64,000 nucleotides of DNA from Oscillospiraceae bacterium. Its GTDB lineage: Bacteria > Bacillota > Clostridia > Oscillospirales > Acutalibacteraceae. Location: NCBI GenBank assembly GCA_910574935.1, contig CAJTCU010000001.1, positions 357,491-421,490 of the forward strand. Reading direction: 5' to 3'. Under the pieces are notes generated by a model. The model worked only from the letters and a program-made list of their open reading frames with translations, did no database searches and was not told the origin of the DNA. Positions 62,250-64,000 of the stretch are shown here, one piece after another; positions within the stretch are counted from its first letter, which is position 1; the number at the start of each line of letters is the position of its first letter. The position numbers were made by a program, and so were the translations under genes.

Positions 62250-62269
62250 ACCGGCCCCTGGGGGCCGGT
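62250..62269 (-). terminator. terminator after the DUF4097 protein gene
   Basis: ACCGGCCCC pairs with GGGGCCGGT on the minus strand, followed by TCTTTTTTT. It lies about 30 bases past the stop. Confidence 0.8.
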
Positions 62270-62299
62270 CCTCAGCAGAAAGTGTTGTACTCTATAGAA

Positions 62300-64000
62300 T
62301 TATGCTTTCAAAATCTCCATGGTGCCAGAGGTGGTCTTAAAGCTGATGTCGGTATCGCCGCCGTCCTTGTACACCACCACCTTTTTGCCTTTTCCCTCTT
62401 TGGAGACATCCACTGGGAATTCGCACCGCAGGCGGCCGGACACGCTGCTGCATTTAGCGGTAAAGCCATTGTTTTCCGGCAGATACAGGGTGGCGCTGCC
62501 AGAGACTGAGGAGAAGCTGGCGCTCTCTGGGCACTGGTCCACCCGCAGCACGGCCTTACCGGAGGTAGTGCTCACCTGGAAGCTCTCCGCGTTGCCTTGG
62601 GCCTCAATAGAGCCGGAAACTGTGTGCAGGTGGGCGTTTTCCGCCTCAAATCCCAGGGCCGTCAGTTTTCCAGAGGTACACCCCAGGTCCAATGTCTCCA
62701 CCGATGAGCCCTCCATGTTCAGAGCGCCGGAAACACTGCTGGCCTTCAGCGTTTCCCCGTGGATGCCTTGCAGCGAGATGGCGCCTGATACAGCCCCCAA
62801 CTTGACGCTCTCTCCATGAACCTCTTGGAGGAAGATAGCCCCCGAGGTGGTATTGACCGAAAATCTCTCGCCAGAAAGCTCCTGGATATTCACCGGGGCG
62901 CTGACGGTATTCACCTTCAAGTTTTCAATCTCAGCGGCCAGCCGCCGGGGCAGGCTTACGGTCAGGTTCTTGCTCAGGCCCCCGAGGGGGCCAATCAGCT
63001 TGGAGACCAGGCCTTTTCGCTGGTCCGGCATATCTTTAATGAAGATTTTCTCCGCGTCGGTTACGCCCCACATCATGCGCTGGTCTGCCCTTAGCGGCTG
63101 CTTGCAGCGCTCGGAGACCTCTACATAGTCCTTGTCCCAGGGACGCAGCAGCACCTGGCCGTTGGACCACTGAATCTCCACCCGCTCCAGGGCGTTCATT
63201 CCCGCGTTGGCTGTGTAAACATACCAGTCCCCCTGCCGCTCTACCCCAGGAACATCCACCGCGTTTCCGCCGCCAAAGGGGAAGTCCTGGTCATACTCGT
63301 CCTCATCTTCCTCTTCATCTTCTTCCAGCTGCTCTTCCCATGCTTCGAAGAGCTCGTCGCGCATCTCGCCCAGGCCCTCCGAAAGCTCCTGCATGGCCTC
63401 GCCAATGGTCTCGTCAATCTCGCTGCCCAGCCCGGACATAGCCTGGTCGATCTCCCGGCCCAGGCCGCTCAGGGCCTCGCCCAGGTAGTTCACCCAGCCC
63501 TCCCAGCCGCCTTTTTTTGGCTGGACAGCGTTCAGCTTTTCCACCCGGGCGTTTTCCACCGCCTGGTGGGCGGCGGCAGTGGCCTCTTCCGCAATGCGGC
63601 TGACCGTCAGGGGGTCCACCTGGCCCCCCTGGGAATACAGGCGCTCGTAGGCCGGGTCGTAGTGCTCTTTGTAGGCATGGTTATAGATTTCGTTGTACTC
63701 CTGCTCTGTCAGGGGGGCGTACCAGCCAGAGGCCCGAGGCACGGGGCCCTCCATTGGCTCGCCCTCCATGCGGACGGTCTCTCGTATCTGCCGCTCATAC
63801 TGGGCCAGCTGATCCTGGTAGTCCCGCAGCTCTTCCTCATACCGGCGGCGGCCCTCCTCCTGCTGGCGGCGGTAGTCCTCCAGCTGGGCCTGGTAGTCCA
63901 GGTTTCTCTGGGTGATCTCCTGCTGATATTGGGCCAAAGCCTCCTGGCGCCGGGCGTTCACTTGCGCCAGCTCCTCCTGGTAGCGGGCCATGGCCTCTTG
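62300..64000 (-). CDS. DUF4097 beta-helix protein, 5' end beyond the window
   Basis: The visible frame has at least 566 residues and is open at the right edge, so the true start lies past 64000; an ATG at 63991 is unlikely to be the start. A Gln/Glu/Arg-rich coiled coil (about 1-75 of the visible part) leads into a mixed region with an extremely acidic stretch (LEEDEEEDEDEYDQD). A C-terminal DUF4097 repeat domain follows, with many SVSG and TTSGK turns typical of the adhesin-like fold of LiaG/YvlB relatives. These are linked to envelope stress in Bacillota, but no partner gene is visible here. Confidence 0.75.
   Translation of the reverse strand, partial: QEAMARYQEELAQVNARRQEALAQYQQEITQRNLDYQAQLEDYRRQQEEGRRRYEEELRDYQDQLAQYERQIRETVRMEGEPMEGPVPRASGWYAPLTEQEYNEIYNHAYKEHYDPAYERLYSQGGQVDPLTVSRIAEEATAAAHQAVENARVEKLNAVQPKKGGWEGWVNYLGEALSGLGREIDQAMSGLGSEIDETIGEAMQELSEGLGEMRDELFEAWEEQLEEDEEEDEDEYDQDFPFGGGNAVDVPGVERQGDWYVYTANAGMNALERVEIQWSNGQVLLRPWDKDYVEVSERCKQPLRADQRMMWGVTDAEKIFIKDMPDQRKGLVSKLIGPLGGLSKNLTVSLPRRLAAEIENLKVNTVSAPVNIQELSGERFSVNTTSGAIFLQEVHGESVKLGAVSGAISLQGIHGETLKASSVSGALNMEGSSVETLDLGCTSGKLTALGFEAENAHLHTVSGSIEAQGNAESFQVSTTSGKAVLRVDQCPESASFSSVSGSATLYLPENNGFTAKCSSVSGRLRCEFPVDVSKEGKGKKVVVYKDGGDTDISFKTTSGTMEILKA

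Overview
The window reads as a chromosomal segment of an endospore-lineage Clostridia, most likely in or near the Oscillospiraceae/Ruminococcaceae. The grounds are a recognisable Spo0A, a bacterial V-type ATPase operon, a T-box leader, a single-chain clostridial-type PurL, an S-layer-domain protein and mobile modules of the type common in gut Firmicutes. The species cannot be fixed from sequence alone. The first 16 kb is a composite of mobile DNA; the rest is visibly more GC-rich core genome.

Bases 1-7,500 look like an integrative mobilizable element. It has a pMV158-like oriT, cargo (a SUKH-type protein, a gene with a nonsense mutation, an XRE regulator, an MBL-fold hydrolase), a Cys-rich VLP protein, a short RepA_N protein, a MobV relaxase and a large serine recombinase at the right edge. 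Near-identical 20-bp inverted repeats lie at 51-70 and 7484-7503. The right one interrupts a DUF2971-type gene.

Bases 7,500-16,100 hold a second mobilizable element. It carries a small three-gene cassette (unknown, DUF6076-type, truncated DUF2971), a RepA-like ATPase, a candidate oriT, mobC, a MOBP relaxase with a mobB-like gene nested in another frame, a tyrosine integrase, a frameshifted second integrase, two accessory genes, and a tRNA-Arg(CCG) with a partial duplicate 190 bp away.

Bases 16,100-32,100 are core: an XRE regulator, an M16C protease, a glycosyltransferase, a MATE exporter, Spo0A with an unusual receiver domain, a P2-type cation ATPase, a PAP2 phosphatase, leuA, a Tam-like methyltransferase under a Leu-type T-box, and Ogt. 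The T-box-tam-leuA order is the most interesting functional arrangement seen, because Tam/Tmt1 relatives can methylate isopropylmalate.

Bases 32,100-39,900 form a carbohydrate and surface region: DUF4091 protein, MITE-like element, DUF5054 (GH38-like) protein, LRR/SLH surface protein, GH130 phosphorylase and a decayed methyltransferase. Bases 39,900-48,700 are a complete V-ATPase operon transcribed leftward (H-I-K-E-C-F-A-B-D), whose K subunit carries the Na+-site residues known from Enterococcus. Bases 48,700-64,000 contain a PrsA-like lipoprotein with a repetitive tail, a CorC-type membrane protein, PurL, DAHP synthase, a NUDIX hydrolase, a second degenerate MITE, a Gfo/Idh/MocA oxidoreductase with a sugar isomerase, a ComEC-like MBL protein and the start-truncated end of a DUF4097 protein.
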